Part shown: positions 34,092 through 42,795 of the stretch, in pieces
How the letters are laid out: each line of letters begins with the position of its first letter
Position numbering within the stretch: position 1 is the stretch's first letter
Source of the DNA: Streptomyces sp.
Lineage (GTDB): Bacteria; Actinomycetota; Actinomycetes; Streptomycetales; Streptomycetaceae
Reading direction: 5' to 3'
DNA: 45,563 nucleotides
NCBI RefSeq assembly: GCF_019510245.1
Contig: NZ_JAEKKT010000199.1
Coordinates: forward strand, 1-45,563
The notes under the pieces: generated by a model
The model's input: only the letters and a program-made list of their open reading frames with translations
Told to the model about the DNA's origin: nothing
Database searches by the model: none
Program-made: the position numbers and the translations under genes

Positions 34092-35138
34092 TCAACCGGC
34101 AAACGCCTCCGCGAACGCCCCCGAACTCTGAGTCACCCCGCTGCAATCGGTCGCCGCGTCATCCTGTGAAGCAGCCCCGCTCGCACACCGCACATCCCGG
34201 AACGTCGACCACATCGACACCCACGCGACCCCCTCCTCGTCCGCGAACGCCCGCACGTCCTTCGCGTCGGACAGCGTGAACGTCTCCCCGTCCACGTCGT
34301 TGACCCCGATCATCGAGGTCAGCGCCATCCCGCCCCACGCCCCCGCGTCGGACAGCCCGAACACCTTCTTCAGCTGCGTGTGCGCGGCCTTCGCCGAGGT
34401 GACCGCGTAGTCGCCCATGTCCCCGTCGTACGACTCGCCGTAGTTCATGGTCATGATGTCGACCGTCGAGACCTGCACGTCGTACTTGTTCGCGGACGCC
34501 AGCAGCGCGAGGCTGTCGGAGTCGAGCCCCGACGGCATCACCGGCAGCGTGAAGGAGACCTCCAGGTCCGGCCGTTCCTTCTGGAGCAGCGCGATCGCCT
34601 CCGACCGCAGGGCGACCGAGTCCGAGTCGGTCAGCGTGTCTCCCTCGATGTCGAAGTCGGCCTGGGAGGAGCCGGCGGCGTCCAGCGCGGCGCCATAGGC
34701 GGCGGCGAGCTTCGACGCGCTGGAGCACGTCGTCGCCAGCTCCTTGCCCGAGGCCCCGCCGAAGGAGACCCGGACCGTCGCGCCGTCCTCCTTCAGCTCG
34801 GAGATCCGCGACTTCACGGTCGAACTGCCGACGGCGGCCGTCCCGTTCCACGCGGGCGTACAGCTGCTGCCGTCGGCGATCACGAAGGCCAGGTTGTACG
34901 TCGAGGGCGACCCCGCGTCGTCCGTGGCGGCGGCCTCCGTCGCGCTGACGTACGGCGCGTAGGACGTGCCGGACCCGTCCGAGCCGTCCGACCCGTCCGC
35001 CTCGCTCGCCGAGGCCGACGCCTTCTTCGACGGCGCGGGCGCCGCGTCCGACGTGCCGTCGGAGCCCGAGGAGCACCCCGTGACTGCCATGGCAAACAGG
35101 CAAGTAAGCCCAGCAGTCGGCCTGAGGAAACTCCGCAT
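34092..35138 (-). CDS. GH18-like secreted lipoprotein
   Basis: 348 residues. The ATG at 35138 opens a signal with lipobox A-V-T-G-C, then a Ser/Asp-rich linker and a TIM-barrel-like domain (from about residue 60: Y-A-P-Y-V-S-A-T, V-S-F-G-G-A-S-G, A-D-F-D-I-E-G, I-M-T-M-N-Y-G). GH18 chitinases have DxxDxDxE; here D-F-D-I-E keeps the last two aspartates and catalytic glutamate but has serine at the first position. It may cleave or bind chitin-like or PNAG-like glycans at the cell surface. It faces the polysaccharide gene group on the opposite strand, sharing the region 35139-35443. Confidence 0.78.
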   Translation of the reverse strand: MRSFLRPTAGLTCLFAMAVTGCSSGSDGTSDAAPAPSKKASASASEADGSDGSDGSGTSYAPYVSATEAAATDDAGSPSTYNLAFVIADGSSCTPAWNGTAAVGSSTVKSRISELKEDGATVRVSFGGASGKELATTCSSASKLAAAYGAALDAAGSSQADFDIEGDTLTDSDSVALRSEAIALLQKERPDLEVSFTLPVMPSGLDSDSLALLASANKYDVQVSTVDIMTMNYGESYDGDMGDYAVTSAKAAHTQLKKVFGLSDAGAWGGMALTSMIGVNDVDGETFTLSDAKDVRAFADEEGVAWVSMWSTFRDVRCASGAASQDDAATDCSGVTQSSGAFAEAFAG

Positions 35139-35443
35139 GAAGATGCACCCGCTCTCGTGATGTGTGTCTCAGGCTCGAAACAAAGCCTGATTCAAAAGGA
35201 AAACGTCTCACACGGTCATGGTGTTCAACGGTTCGCTCGATACATAGAAACCTCATGGAGTGAAGCGCGTGAATGGGGCGAAAGGCGCATCACAAAAGGG
35301 GTGTTCAGGTGGTTTCCCCTACCCGGTGGCCACCGCAGCTGTTCACAGAATCTCTCAGTGAAAAGACAGGTAAAGGGGTTTCTCATGGTCGCCTCACAAG
35401 AACCCCGAAGGGGGTCACATAAAGACTCCCTAATATCCGTGGA
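35139..35443 (+). promoter_or_regulatory. Divergent AT-richer region with -10 close to the next start
   Basis: 305 bases without a gene, noticeably less GC-rich. TAATAT at 35431-35436 is a near-consensus -10 only seven bases before the ATG at 35444, so that transcript could be leaderless. A small hairpin has ACCCC (35402-35406) against GGGGT. CAGGCT/AGCCTG (35171-35190) is another small dyad. No -35 is convincing. Confidence 0.4.
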
Positions 35444-35833
35444 ATGCAATCCGAGCCTGCCATCGAAAGCCGCGCCGCGGTGCGCGGTCGCCGCCGCAAA
35501 CAAGGCAACGGGTCTGCCGAGGGGCCTGTCTTCGTCGACTCCTCGGGGCGCCGCTCCAAGGTGCTGCGGCGCGTCGGCCTCCTCCTCGGCGTCGTCTGCC
35601 TCGCCTACACGGGAGTGCTCGGCGCCGCCTTCATGGGCTGGGGAACCTCGCTCACCCCGGACTCGCTGATCCCCGACTTCGCGCGCGCCGGCAACGCCCC
35701 CGGCGGCGAGCGCCCGCAGGGCGGCATCGGCCGTCAGGCCGGTCTGCCCAGCGGCCGCCCGTCGGCACTGCCCTCGGTCACCGCGACCCCGTCCGTTTCC
35801 GCATCCGCCACCGCATCCGCATCCGCGGACTGA
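35444..35833 (+). CDS. Small single-pass membrane protein, first in the polysaccharide group
   Basis: 129 residues. A basic N-terminus, one membrane helix (about 45-68: V-G-L-L-L-G-V-V-C-L-A-Y-T-G-V-L-G) and a Pro/Ser/Ala-rich outer tail that ends in A-S-A-S-A-D. There is no recognisable domain. It lies 22 bases before the deacetylase-glycosyltransferase gene and probably belongs to its operon. In other deacetylase-glycosyltransferase loci similar small anchored proteins occur without known function. Confidence 0.7.
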   Translation: MQSEPAIESRAAVRGRRRKQGNGSAEGPVFVDSSGRRSKVLRRVGLLLGVVCLAYTGVLGAAFMGWGTSLTPDSLIPDFARAGNAPGGERPQGGIGRQAGLPSGRPSALPSVTATPSVSASATASASAD

Positions 35834-35855
35834 CCGGGAACGCAGGCCTCTCCCC

Positions 35856-38288
35856 ATGACTTCTCCGACCTCCGCACGCGGCCGCAGGCGCGCCCCCACC
35901 CGCATCGAGCGGGCGGCGGGCAGGGCCGCGGCGCTGCAGAAACCACGTGTCATCCTCGCCCTGCTGCTCCTGCTGGCGCTGACCTGCGTCATGCTGCTCG
36001 ACGGCTATCTGCGCGCAGAGGTCGGCGGCGACCAGCGGGTGCGCACCGGCGCCGGCTCCGGCAAGGTGCCGGACAAGATCATCGACGGCGGCCCGATCCT
36101 CACGTTCCGGGGCGGCCGGGCGACCACGGTCTCGGTCCCCGCCAAGACCATCGCCCTCACCTTCGACGACGGCCCGAACCCGACCTACACCCCGCGGGTC
36201 CTCAAGATCCTCGAACAGTACGACGTGCCCGCCACGTTCTTCCTGGTCGGCTCCATGGTGTCGCGCTACCCGGGCATCGTGAAGACGATGGTCCAGCAGG
36301 GCAACGAGGTCGGCATCCACACGTTCACGCACGTCGACCTGTCGTACCAGAGCGACGCCCGGATCAACCGCGAGATGCAGCAGACCCAGCTCGCGCTGGC
36401 GGGCGCGGCCGGCATCACCACGACCCTCTTCCGTGCGCCGTACTCATCGGAGACGGACGCCATCGACAACTACAGCTGGCCCGTCTACCAGAAGCTCGGC
36501 AAGGAGGGCTACACCAGCGTCTTCGTCGACACCGACAGCGACGACTGGAAGAAGCCGGGCGTCTCGAAGATCGTCAAGTGGGCCACGCCGAGCGGGACCA
36601 AGGGCGCCGCGGTCCTCTTCCACGACGCCGGCGGCGAGCGCTCGCAGACGATCAAGGCGCTGCCGCAGTACATCAAGAAGATGAAGGCGAAGGGCTACAC
36701 CTTCACCACCGTCAGCGGTGTCATCGAGAAGCGGAACGCCGCGAACCGGCAGGCCGCCGCCGCGAGCACCACCTCGAACGCCCGGACCACCACCGGCCTC
36801 ACCGAGGCCGGCGCGACCGGAACCGGAACCGGCACCGGGACGAGCACCGGTACGGGCGCCGGTGCGGGTACAGGTACGGGCACCGGATCCCGGCCGGGCG
36901 GCGGCACCGGTCCGAGCGGCGAGGCCGGTACCGCCCCCGAAGGCGGCACCGGCACCCGCACCACCGCCGTCTCCCGCCTCCAGGCCGCCCACCGGACGGC
37001 CACCGGCATGACCCTCTACGAGGGCAAGGCCCTCATCGTGGCGGTCGCGATAGCCGAGTGGGCCCTCCCCGTCCTCTCCGGACTGCTGTTCGTCGTCGGC
37101 GTCGCGGTGATGGGCCGCTTCGGGATGATGCTGCTCATCGCCCGCCGCCACTACAGACAGCGCAACAAACGCCGGTTCAGCTGGGGCCCGACGGTCACCC
37201 GGCCGGCGAGCGTGATCGTCCCGGCGTACAACGAGAAGGAGTGCATCGCCAACACCCTGGAGTCGCTGGCGCAGAGCACCCATCCGATCGAGGTCATCGT
37301 CGTCGACGACGGTTCCACGGACGGCACCTCGGAGATCGCCCGCGCCGCCGCCGACAAGCTGGGCATGCGCAACGTCCGCGTCGTCCGCCAGGAGAACGCG
37401 GGCAAGCCGGCCGCCCTCAACAACGGCGTGCGCAACGCCGCCTACGACATCGTCGTGATGATGGACGGCGACACGGTCTTCGAGCCGGACACGGTACGGC
37501 ACCTCGTGCAGCCGTTCGCCGACCCCGAGGTCGGCGCGGTCGCCGGCAACGCGAAGGTCGGCAACCGCAACACGGTCATCGGTGCCTGGCAGCACATCGA
37601 GTACGTGATGGGCTTCAACCTCGACCGGCGCATGTACGACCTGCTGCGCTGCATGCCGACCATCCCCGGCGCGATCGGCGCCTTCCGCCGTGAGGCGGTC
37701 CTGGAGGTGGGCGGCATGAGCGAGGACACCCTCGCCGAGGACACCGACATCACCATCGCCATGCACCGCGCGGGCTGGCGGGTCGTCTACCAGGAGCACG
37801 CCAAGGCCTGGACGGAGGCGCCCGGTTCGCTGAAGCAGCTGTGGTCCCAGCGCTACCGCTGGTCCTACGGCACCATGCAGGCCCTCTGGAAGCACCGCAA
37901 GTCCCTCACGGACAAGGGCCCGTCCGGCCGCTTCGGCCGCGTCGGCATGCCCCTGGTGGTCCTCTTCCAGATCGTCACACCGGTCTTCGCCCCGCTCATC
38001 GACGTCTTCACGGTCTACTCCATGATCTTCGTCGACTTCGAGGCGGCCCTGCTGGCCTGGCTCGCCGTCCTCGGCATCCAACTGGCCTGCGCCGCGTACG
38101 CGTTCCGCCTGGACAAGGAGAAGTACCGCTACCTCGCGATGATGCCGCTGCAACAGCTGGCCTACCGCCAGATGATGTACCTCGTCCTCATCCACTCCTG
38201 CATCACCGCCCTCACCGGCGGCCGCCTGCGCTGGCAGAAGCTCAAGCGCACCGGCGAGGTCGGCACCCCGGCGGGAGTGAGCGGCTGA
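35856..38288 (+). CDS. Membrane-anchored polysaccharide deacetylase fused to family 2 glycosyltransferase
   Basis: 810 residues. A membrane anchor is followed by a NodB-type deacetylase (about 90-280: T-F-D-D-G-P-N-P, H-T-F-T-H, R-A-P-Y) outside the membrane, a Gly/Thr-rich linker, a membrane segment and a cytoplasmic GT2 domain (about 430-700: V-D-D-G-S-T-D-G-T, M-D-G-D-T for the metal DxD, L-A-E-D-T-D-I, Q-R-Y-R-W). It ends in several membrane helices. This is the plan of processive beta-glycan synthases such as those for chitin, hyaluronan and PNAG, with the modifying enzyme in the same chain. Streptomyces MatB has the same domain combination and builds a pellet-forming PNAG-like polymer. 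This could be a MatB paralogue. The product is inferred. Confidence 0.9.
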   Translation: MTSPTSARGRRRAPTRIERAAGRAAALQKPRVILALLLLLALTCVMLLDGYLRAEVGGDQRVRTGAGSGKVPDKIIDGGPILTFRGGRATTVSVPAKTIALTFDDGPNPTYTPRVLKILEQYDVPATFFLVGSMVSRYPGIVKTMVQQGNEVGIHTFTHVDLSYQSDARINREMQQTQLALAGAAGITTTLFRAPYSSETDAIDNYSWPVYQKLGKEGYTSVFVDTDSDDWKKPGVSKIVKWATPSGTKGAAVLFHDAGGERSQTIKALPQYIKKMKAKGYTFTTVSGVIEKRNAANRQAAAASTTSNARTTTGLTEAGATGTGTGTGTSTGTGAGAGTGTGTGSRPGGGTGPSGEAGTAPEGGTGTRTTAVSRLQAAHRTATGMTLYEGKALIVAVAIAEWALPVLSGLLFVVGVAVMGRFGMMLLIARRHYRQRNKRRFSWGPTVTRPASVIVPAYNEKECIANTLESLAQSTHPIEVIVVDDGSTDGTSEIARAAADKLGMRNVRVVRQENAGKPAALNNGVRNAAYDIVVMMDGDTVFEPDTVRHLVQPFADPEVGAVAGNAKVGNRNTVIGAWQHIEYVMGFNLDRRMYDLLRCMPTIPGAIGAFRREAVLEVGGMSEDTLAEDTDITIAMHRAGWRVVYQEHAKAWTEAPGSLKQLWSQRYRWSYGTMQALWKHRKSLTDKGPSGRFGRVGMPLVVLFQIVTPVFAPLIDVFTVYSMIFVDFEAALLAWLAVLGIQLACAAYAFRLDKEKYRYLAMMPLQQLAYRQMMYLVLIHSCITALTGGRLRWQKLKRTGEVGTPAGVSG

Positions 38289-39712
38289 TGACCTGGGACC
38301 AGCAGTACCCGTACCAGCAGAACCCGCACCCGCAGGACTACAACGGCTACGACTACGACCCCTACGGCGGCCAGCAGCAGTACGCCCAGCAGCCGTACCC
38401 CGACCACACCCACACCCCGGCACCGGACCAGACGGCCCCACTGCCCCTGGTGGACCCACAACCGCAACCGCAACCGGACCTGCAACCGCAACCGCAATCG
38501 CAACCGCAACCGCAGCCGGGTCCCACCGCTGCCACCGCAACCGCGGTGGGCAATCGTTCCGCACGGCGATGGGGGTCCCCCCGCTCGAGCGAAGCCGAGA
38601 GTGGGGGAGGGCGGGCACAGCCGACAGCGCCGGGCACCGAGGCAACAGACGCCAAGGACGCCGACCCTCGGCCCAAGGCCCCTGCACGGGACCGCTACTT
38701 CGACACCCTCCGAGCCGTCGCCCTCATCCGCGTCGTCACCTACCACACCTTCGGCTGGGCCTGGTGCGGCATGGTGTTCCCCTCCATGGGCATCATGTTC
38801 GGCCTCGCCGGCACCCTGATGGCGAAGTCCCTGGAGCGCCCCGCGGCGAAGGTGGTCAAGAGCCGCCTGCGCCGTCTGCTTCCCCCCTTCTGGTTCTGGG
38901 GTTTCTTCGTCGTCCTGGCGATGCTGATCCACGACTGGATGCCGGGCCGGCAGATCGTCTACTGGATCGTGCCGCTCGGCGACCCGCCGGGCGACGCGTG
39001 GGGCGAGCAGGCCTGGGAGATCCTCTGGTACCTGCGCACCTACCTCTGGTTCGTCCTCCTCTCCCCGGCCCTGCTGTGGATCTTCCGCAAGGCCCCCGTC
39101 CCGGTGCTCCTGGCGTCGCTGGCCCCGATCCTGGTCCTGAACTTCGTCTGGTCGGGCCCGGACAGCCGCTTCGGCAGCGCACTGTGGGACCTGGCGACGT
39201 ACCTCTTCTGCTGGATCCTCGGCTTCGCGCACCGCGACGGCGTGCTCCGGCGGATGAAGCCGGCCCTGGTGATCGTCGGCTCGCTCGCCGCCGTCGGCTA
39301 CGGCGGCTGGTACGCCTTCTCGCACCAGGCCGACTTCGGCACCTACGACCTGGACGAGAACCCCCTCGCGCAGGCCTTCTGGTCGGCCGGGTTCGTGATG
39401 CTGCTGATGTGGGCGAAGGCCTACTTCAAGATCGACTTCGCCTGGCTGACACGCTTCCGGAAGCTCGACCGGACGGTCACGATCTTCAACGCCCGCGCGG
39501 TGACGGTCTACCTCTGGCACGAGATCGCCCTGGTCCTCGCGGTCCCGCTGATCGACCAGATGTGGAACGTGCCCGCATTCGAGAAGTGGCTCCCGCTGGA
39601 CAGCCAGTGGTTCATGTTCGGCGTGGGCTGGATCCTGATCGCGGTGTTCGTCGTGGCGTGCGGCTGGGTGGAGGACGTGGCCGCGAAGAAGAAGCCGAAG
39701 CTCCTCCCCTGA
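38288..39712 (+). CDS. Acyltransferase family 3 membrane protein with repetitive N-terminus
   Basis: 474 residues. The ATG at 38288 shares a base with the upstream stop. The first 130 residues are a Gln/Pro/Tyr-rich cytoplasmic stretch (including a Q-P-Q-P repeat) interrupted by an in-frame repeat insertion. The acyltransferase-3 core follows: R-Y-F-D-T-L-R-A-V-A-L-I-R-V-V-T-Y-H with the catalytic-type histidine of H-T-F, then about ten membrane helices. The end K-K-K-P-K-L-L-P is basic. Such enzymes O-acylate exported polysaccharides or lipids. It is coupled to the glycosyltransferase, and I infer it modifies the same glycan. Confidence 0.85.
   Translation: MTWDQQYPYQQNPHPQDYNGYDYDPYGGQQQYAQQPYPDHTHTPAPDQTAPLPLVDPQPQPQPDLQPQPQSQPQPQPGPTAATATAVGNRSARRWGSPRSSEAESGGGRAQPTAPGTEATDAKDADPRPKAPARDRYFDTLRAVALIRVVTYHTFGWAWCGMVFPSMGIMFGLAGTLMAKSLERPAAKVVKSRLRRLLPPFWFWGFFVVLAMLIHDWMPGRQIVYWIVPLGDPPGDAWGEQAWEILWYLRTYLWFVLLSPALLWIFRKAPVPVLLASLAPILVLNFVWSGPDSRFGSALWDLATYLFCWILGFAHRDGVLRRMKPALVIVGSLAAVGYGGWYAFSHQADFGTYDLDENPLAQAFWSAGFVMLLMWAKAYFKIDFAWLTRFRKLDRTVTIFNARAVTVYLWHEIALVLAVPLIDQMWNVPAFEKWLPLDSQWFMFGVGWILIAVFVVACGWVEDVAAKKKPKLLP
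38568..38610 (+). repeat. Streptomyces-type GC-rich palindromic repeat inside a coding region
   Basis: From GATGGGGGTCCCCCC through the middle to GTGGGGGAGG is a hairpin-forming unit that I recall as a common interspersed repeat. Here it lies in frame in the linker of the acyltransferase and encodes W-G-S-P-R-S-S-E-A-E-S-G-G-G. Confidence 0.65.
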
Positions 39713-39727
39713 GGGCGTGCTGCAAGA

Positions 39728-40432
39728 ATGGCGAGCGTGACCCGCGCTTCCCTGAACAAGCAGCCGCACGAAGTCGCCTCGATGTTCGACGACGTGGCGG
39801 AACGGTACGACCTGACCAACGACGTGCTGTCGCTCGGCCAGGACCGGCAGTGGCGGAAGGAGGTCGCCAAGGCGGTCGACGCGCGCCCCGCGCAGAAGGT
39901 CCTGGACCTGGCGGCCGGCACGGGCACCTCCTCCCAGCCGTTCGTCCGGGCCGGCGCCTATGTCGTGCCCTGCGACTTCTCCCTCGGGATGCTCCAGGTC
40001 GGCAAGCGGCGCAACGCCTGGATGCCCTTCACCGCCGGGGACGCCACCCGGCTGCCGTTCGGGGACGACACCTTCGACGCCGTGACGATCTCCTTCGGGC
40101 TGCGCAACGTCCAGGACACCGACGCGGCCCTGCGTGAGATGTACCGGGTGACGCGGCCCGGCGGGCGGGTGGTGATCTGCGAGTTCTCGCACCCGACCTG
40201 GGCGCCGTTCCGGACCGTCTACACCGAGTACCTGATGCGCGCCCTGCCGCCGGTCGCCCGCGCGGTCTCCTCCAACCCGGACGCCTACGTCTACCTCGCG
40301 GAGTCCATCCGCGCCTGGCCCGACCAGCCCGCCCTGGCCGGACGGCTGCGTGCGGCGGGCTGGTCGAAGGTGGCCTGGCGCAACCTCACCGGCGGGATCG
40401 TCGCCCTGCACCGGGGCTTCAAGGAGGCCTGA
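39728..40432 (+). CDS. menG: Demethylmenaquinone methyltransferase (MenG/UbiE)
   Basis: 234 residues. The last step of menaquinone synthesis: SAM-dependent C-methylation of demethylmenaquinone. The motif I is L-D-L-A-A-G-T-G-T; the family signature F-D-A-V-T-I-S-F-G-L-R-N-V is near residue 120, and F-D-D-V-A-E-R-Y-D-L-T-N-D opens the protein. A start at ATG 39728 or GTG 39737 is possible (relatives start M-T-R-A-S-L). It lies 15 bases after the acyltransferase gene and could share its transcript. Its end is 15 bases from the convergent PASTA gene. With mqnC upstream and nuoA downstream it places quinone and complex I genes together. Confidence 0.93.
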   Translation: MASVTRASLNKQPHEVASMFDDVAERYDLTNDVLSLGQDRQWRKEVAKAVDARPAQKVLDLAAGTGTSSQPFVRAGAYVVPCDFSLGMLQVGKRRNAWMPFTAGDATRLPFGDDTFDAVTISFGLRNVQDTDAALREMYRVTRPGGRVVICEFSHPTWAPFRTVYTEYLMRALPPVARAVSSNPDAYVYLAESIRAWPDQPALAGRLRAAGWSKVAWRNLTGGIVALHRGFKEA

Positions 40433-40447
40433 GCCCCGACCGGGGGA

Positions 40448-40786
40448 TCACAGGCTGCTCACCTCGAAGGTGGTGTCCCCGGGCTGGTCCAGCTCCCGTT
40501 GCAGCCCGCCCCCGGGCGGCCGTGGGATGCGGGGCTCACGCACGCCCCCGCCGCCCTCGCCCTCACCGAAGTCGAACCACACGTACACCATCGAGTCCCG
40601 CGGCACCTCGGCACCGGGCTGCGGGAACTGGCGCACGACGTAGTCGACGACCGCGAGATGGAAGTCCGGCCGGTCCGGCGCGTTGAGGAACAGGCCCCGC
40701 GACCGGGCGGTCTCGCGCGCGTCCACGGCCATCAGTCCGACCAGCCGTGGCACGCGTACTTCGGGTGTTTTGGGTGTTATATGCAC
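40448..40786 (-). CDS. PASTA-domain protein
   Basis: 112 residues from the GTG at 40786, which has GGGGGTGA five bases upstream; a start at 40873 would add residues without family support. A single PASTA fold is clear: V-R-V-P-R-L-V-G-L-M-A-V-D-A-R-E-T-A-R-S-R-G-L, then P-Q-P-G-A-E-V-P-R-D-S. The tail is Gly/Pro-rich. PASTA domains bind peptidoglycan fragments and usually sit on the outside of Ser/Thr kinases or PBPs, but no signal peptide is seen here, so it may be cytoplasmic. Convergent with menG. Confidence 0.82.
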   Translation of the reverse strand: MHITPKTPEVRVPRLVGLMAVDARETARSRGLFLNAPDRPDFHLAVVDYVVRQFPQPGAEVPRDSMVYVWFDFGEGEGGGGVREPRIPRPPGGGLQRELDQPGDTTFEVSSL

Positions 40787-40869
40787 AGATGTCACCCCCA
40801 GCGGTACTGGAAGGGTAACCCCCGGCACGGGGCGGCTGGAAGCGGTAGGTGTCTTTCTGTGACAGATCG

Positions 40870-41406
40870 TCACTCTGTGTAGTCAATGGGTTTGGCGCTT
40901 CGCAGGTCGAGCCGGAAGCAGAGCGCCTCCTCCGCGAAGCGCGGGTCCGGGAACGTCCCCGCCAGTTCCATCCCGAGGCGCCGGGTCACCGCCACGGACC
41001 GCTCGTTGCCCGGCCGCACCATCGCCACCACCGTCGGCACGCCGGCCCCCCGCAGCCGCTCCAGCGTCATCCGCGCCGCCACGGTCGCGTACCCCTTTCC
41101 CCAGTGGTCCCGTCCCAGCCGCCAGCCGATCTCGATCTCGCCCCTGGGGCCCCACTCCCGCGGCCACGGCTGGGCGCCGGTGAAGCCGATGACCTGTCCG
41201 GCCTCGTCGGTCATCGTCCACAGGCAGTAGCCGAGCTCTGCGTCGTGCCGGCGCTGGCGGGCGGTGAGCTCCTCGTAGACGGACAGCTCGGCGGACCGGC
41301 CGCCGTGGAACTCCATGACCTCCGGGTCGTCGAAGACCCGGTGCCAGGCGAACGCGTCCTCGTGCGTGGGTACACGCAGCCGTACCGCGGGGAGAGCTCG
41401 GTTCAC
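40870..41406 (-). CDS. GNAT family N-acetyltransferase (RimJ/RimL-like)
   Basis: 178 residues. The GTG at 41406 starts M-N-R-A-L-P-A-V-R-L-R-V-P, the usual beta-1 opening of RimJ/RimL-type enzymes. The acetyl-CoA-binding motif lies around G-W-R-L-G-R-D-H-W-G-K-G-Y-A-T (Q/RxxGxG/A type), with N-E-R-S-V-A-V-T-R-R-L-G-M following. Members acetylate the alpha-amino group of ribosomal proteins, antibiotics or small molecules. The substrate cannot be read from sequence. Divergent from the reductase gene at 41506. Confidence 0.88.
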   Translation of the reverse strand: MNRALPAVRLRVPTHEDAFAWHRVFDDPEVMEFHGGRSAELSVYEELTARQRRHDAELGYCLWTMTDEAGQVIGFTGAQPWPREWGPRGEIEIGWRLGRDHWGKGYATVAARMTLERLRGAGVPTVVAMVRPGNERSVAVTRRLGMELAGTFPDPRFAEEALCFRLDLRSAKPIDYTE

Positions 41407-41505
41407 AGGGGCAGCCCTTCAGCAGGGTGATCAGTACCGCTGAATAGACTGCCCATGTCCAGTGCCGGTCGGCACGCAGATTTCGAGCCTTGGGGAGCCC
41501 CCGCC

Positions 41506-42789
41506 GTGACCGAGCCCCTCTCCGAAAACACCGCCGATGTCATCGTCGTCGGCGCGGGGCCAGCCGGCTCCACGACGGCCTACCACCTCGCCAAGTCCGG
41601 TCTGGACGTGCTGCTCCTGGAGAAGACCGAGTTCCCGCGCGAGAAGGTGTGCGGCGACGGACTCACCCCGCGCGCGGTGAAACAGCTGGTCGCCATGGGC
41701 ATCGACATCTCCGAGGAGGCCGGCTGGCTGCGCAACAAGGGCCTGCGCATCATCGGCGGGGGCACCCGCCTCCAGCTCGACTGGCCGGATCTCGCCTCCT
41801 TCCCCGACTACGGCCTGGTCCGCAAACGCGACGATTTCGACGAACAGCTCGCCCGCCAGGCGCAGAAGGCGGGGGCCCGGTTGTACGAGCGGTGCAACGT
41901 CGGCGCCCCGATCGTCGACGACCGCACCGGCCGCATCACCGGCGTGCACGCCAAGCTCGGCGAGGAGAAGCGCGAAGTCACCTTCCACGCGCCCCTCGTG
42001 GTGGCCGCCGACGGCAACTCCACCCGGCTCTCCCTCGCGATGGGCCTGCACCGCCGCGAGGACCGCCCGATGGGCGTGGCCGTCCGGACCTACTTCACCT
42101 CCCCCCGTCACGACGACGACTACCTGGAGTCCTGGCTGGAACTCTGGGACCGCCGCGGCCCCCAGGACCGCCTCCTTCCCGGCTACGGCTGGATCTTCGG
42201 CATGGGCGACGGCACCTCCAACGTGGGTCTCGGCGTCCTGAACACCTCCGACTCCTTCAAGGAACTGGACTGGCGCGAGGTCCTCAAGGCCTGGTGCGCC
42301 TCCATGCCCGAGGACTGGGGCTACACCCCCGAGAACATGACCGGCCCGATCCGCGGCGCCGCCCTGCCCATGGCCTTCAACCGCCAGCCCCACTACACGC
42401 GCGGCCTGCTCCTCGTCGGCGACGCCGGCGGCCTGGTGAACCCCTTCAACGGTGAGGGCATCGCCTACGCCATGGAGTCCGGGCAGATCGCCGCCGACGT
42501 CATCGTCCAGGCCCACGCGCGGGCCACGGCCGGCGGCCGCGAGCTGGCGCTGCAGCGCTACCCGCGCGTCCTCAAGGACACCTACGGCGGCTACTACACG
42601 CTGGGCCGCGCCTTCGTGAAGCTCATCGGCAACCCGAAGGTCATGCAGATCGCCGCCCAGCGCGGCCTGACCCACCCGCTGCTGATGAAGTTCACGCTGA
42701 AGCTCCTGGCGAACCTCACCGACCCAACCGGCGGCGACGCGATGGACCGCATCATCAACGGCCTGAGCAAGGTGGCCCCGAAGGCCTGA
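41506..42789 (+). CDS. Geranylgeranyl reductase family flavoprotein, MenJ-like
   Basis: 427 residues from GTG 41506, which has GGGGAG upstream; ATG 41455 would add 17 residues without one. FAD-binding Rossmann start V-I-V-V-G-A-G-P-A-G-S-T-T-A-Y-H-L-A, then E-K-V-C-G-D-G-L-T-P-R, typical of geranylgeranyl reductases, and V-G-D-A-G-G-L-V-N-P-F-N-G-E-G-I-A-Y-A for the second FAD motif. In mycobacteria the homologue MenJ, close to the menG gene, saturates one isoprene unit of menaquinone-9. Streptomyces menaquinones are partly hydrogenated as well. Next to menG here, it most likely does the same job. Confidence 0.9.
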   Translation: MTEPLSENTADVIVVGAGPAGSTTAYHLAKSGLDVLLLEKTEFPREKVCGDGLTPRAVKQLVAMGIDISEEAGWLRNKGLRIIGGGTRLQLDWPDLASFPDYGLVRKRDDFDEQLARQAQKAGARLYERCNVGAPIVDDRTGRITGVHAKLGEEKREVTFHAPLVVAADGNSTRLSLAMGLHRREDRPMGVAVRTYFTSPRHDDDYLESWLELWDRRGPQDRLLPGYGWIFGMGDGTSNVGLGVLNTSDSFKELDWREVLKAWCASMPEDWGYTPENMTGPIRGAALPMAFNRQPHYTRGLLLVGDAGGLVNPFNGEGIAYAMESGQIAADVIVQAHARATAGGRELALQRYPRVLKDTYGGYYTLGRAFVKLIGNPKVMQIAAQRGLTHPLLMKFTLKLLANLTDPTGGDAMDRIINGLSKVAPKA

Positions 42790-42795
42790 CCGCTC

